The notes beneath the pieces are model-generated. The model was given only the letters and a program-made list of their open reading frames with translations. It made no database searches and had not been told where the DNA came from. From Mesorhizobium sp. B2-3-4 (GTDB lineage: Bacteria; Pseudomonadota; Alphaproteobacteria; Rhizobiales; Rhizobiaceae), in NCBI RefSeq assembly GCF_006442315.1, contig NZ_VFVY01000005.1, forward strand, positions 62,001-126,000: 64,000 nt of DNA, written 5' to 3'. How positions within the stretch are numbered: the first letter of the stretch is position 1; each line of letters begins with the position of its first letter. Shown piece by piece: positions 63,002 through 64,000 of the stretch. A program made the position numbers and the translations under genes.

Positions 63002-64000
63002 ACGCGGTTTGCATTCGCAACCGCAAGATCGTCAGCAGACTCAATCCCCGTACCAGCAGGAAGACGTGCAGTGCGGCCCACAGCCCGTGATTGCCGAAGG
63101 CGGGTGCCAGCGTGATCAGCGCGGCGGCGAAGACGAGGAATGAGAAGAGCATCATGTTGCGCATGTCGCGCGACCATGTCGCGCCAATGAAAACCCCATC
63201 CATCTGAAAGGCGAGCACCCCGCTTAACGCGGTGAATGCCGCCCAGGGCAGATAGATGTCGGCTGCGGCGCGGACCTCCGGTGATGTCGTTACGACGGCG
63301 ACCAGGTTGGTGCCAGCCGAAAGCAGCACCAGCGTCGCGGCCCCGGCCAGGCCAAGGCCCTAGAACAGGGTCAGTCGCACCGCCTGCCGGAAGGGCTGTT
63401 CGGCACGCGCGCCGACCGCGCGGCCGGCAAGCTGTTCGGCGGCGGTGGCGAAACCGTCGAGGAAATAGCCGGCGACGAGAAAGAAATTCATCAGCACCGC
63501 GTTGGCGGCAAGCGTCACCGTGCCGAACGCAGCGCCCTGGCGAGTGAACAGCGCGAAAGCGGCAAGAAGCGAGAAGGAGCGGATCATGATGTCGCGGTTG
63601 AGCGACAGCATGTGCAGGAAGGCCGATATGTCGAGCAGGCGGTGGCGCGGCAAGGGCGGGCCGGACCGGAAACGGCTGACGACGATCGCGAGACCAAGCA
63701 GCATGGCGAGGAATTCGCCGGTGACCGTTGCCCAGGCGACGCCGGCAACGCCCCAACCGAGCTCCAGGCCGAGCAGGAAGCAGAGCGCAATGTTGATGCC
63801 GTTGAGCACCAGTTGCAGAATGAGGCCGAGCCCGCCTTCGCCCCGCCCCAGAACATAGCCTAGGACGGCGTAGTTGATCAGCGAGAACGGGGCGGCAAGC
63901 AGCCTGATCCTGACATAGACCCCCAATGCTTCGCTGACGCGCGGCCCGGCATCCATGAACCACTGGCCGCCAAGGGCGATGAGCGGCGAAAGCGCCGCCA
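62994..64000 (-). pseudogene. MATE-family efflux protein (DinF-like), broken by an in-frame amber codon; 5' end outside window
   Basis: The frame on the minus strand encodes MATE membrane segments throughout (GGQWFMDAGPRVSEALGVYVRIRL at the edge, FMGN-like ANAVLMNFFLVAGYFLDGFATAAEQL, later VFLLVRGLSLLTILRLR). It is interrupted by TAG at 63360-63362, within RLTLF-stop-GLGLAGA, after which the same frame continues with clear homology to its stop at 62994. The context suggests a TGG-to-TAG or similar single change. Two truncated proteins would result, so it is probably non-functional unless the stop is suppressed or a sequencing error. It overlaps pyrD by 8 bases. Confidence 0.75.

Overview
The window is GC-rich chromosomal DNA of a rhizobial alphaproteobacterium, most likely Mesorhizobium or a close relative. 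Three things support this: 5-aminolevulinate synthase is present (HemA, the alphaproteobacterial route to haem); a cell-envelope and housekeeping run murA - DUF2948 - hisD - UPF0262 - phosphatase - infA - maf - yacG has the order familiar from Rhizobiales; and a complete rhizobial L-rhamnose locus is present (rhaDI divergent from rhaR and rhaSTPQUK). Short palindromic intergenic repeats of rhizobial type also occur. No phage, plasmid, IS or CRISPR module was found. Coding density is high and no gene-free stretch exceeds 300 bases.

Layout: 1-8.4 kb holds the end of an SDR gene, an alpha/beta hydrolase, a five-gene Liv-type ABC importer, and an M20 amidohydrolase with an RpiR regulator. 8.4-16.8 kb holds a secreted M15-like peptidase with a long tail, a serine-acetyltransferase-like protein, tRNA-Thr(GGT) and the housekeeping run. 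16.8-25.4 kb is an alpha-galactoside locus: MelA-type GH4 enzyme, an oxidoreductase fusion, a sugar ABC importer and a divergent MelR-like activator. 25.6-30.8 kb holds tRNA-Phe(GAA), a small protein of unknown role, and a ferric-siderophore group (fhuD, fhuB, esterase). 30.9-43.5 kb holds ggt and the rhamnose catabolic and transport genes. 43.5-46.6 kb is a two-gene unit of a D-amino-acid dehydrogenase and an unusual racemase/arginase-like fusion. 46.7-51.1 kb holds galE, hemA, an aminotransferase and mscL. 51.3-60.8 kb starts with an SSS-type hybrid sensor kinase and ends with a LuxR-family response regulator; between them lie TetR/methyltransferase and MFS/LysR gene groups. The window ends with a secreted coiled-coil protein, DUF952, pyrD and a MATE efflux gene broken by an in-frame amber codon.

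The most unusual item is the 608-residue protein at 43511-45337. Its N-terminal half resembles ornithine/alanine racemases of the Orr type. Its C-terminal half aligns with arginase but lacks most metal ligands, so it looks like an enzyme fused to a pseudo-arginase. It sits where dadX would sit beside dadA. Other points of note are a phosphatase gene with no ATG, GTG or TTG start upstream of its catalytic cysteine, a Gfo/Idh-AKR fusion in the melibiose-type locus, a Liv ATPase with an eroded signature motif, and hairpins between solute-binding-protein genes and their downstream transport genes.
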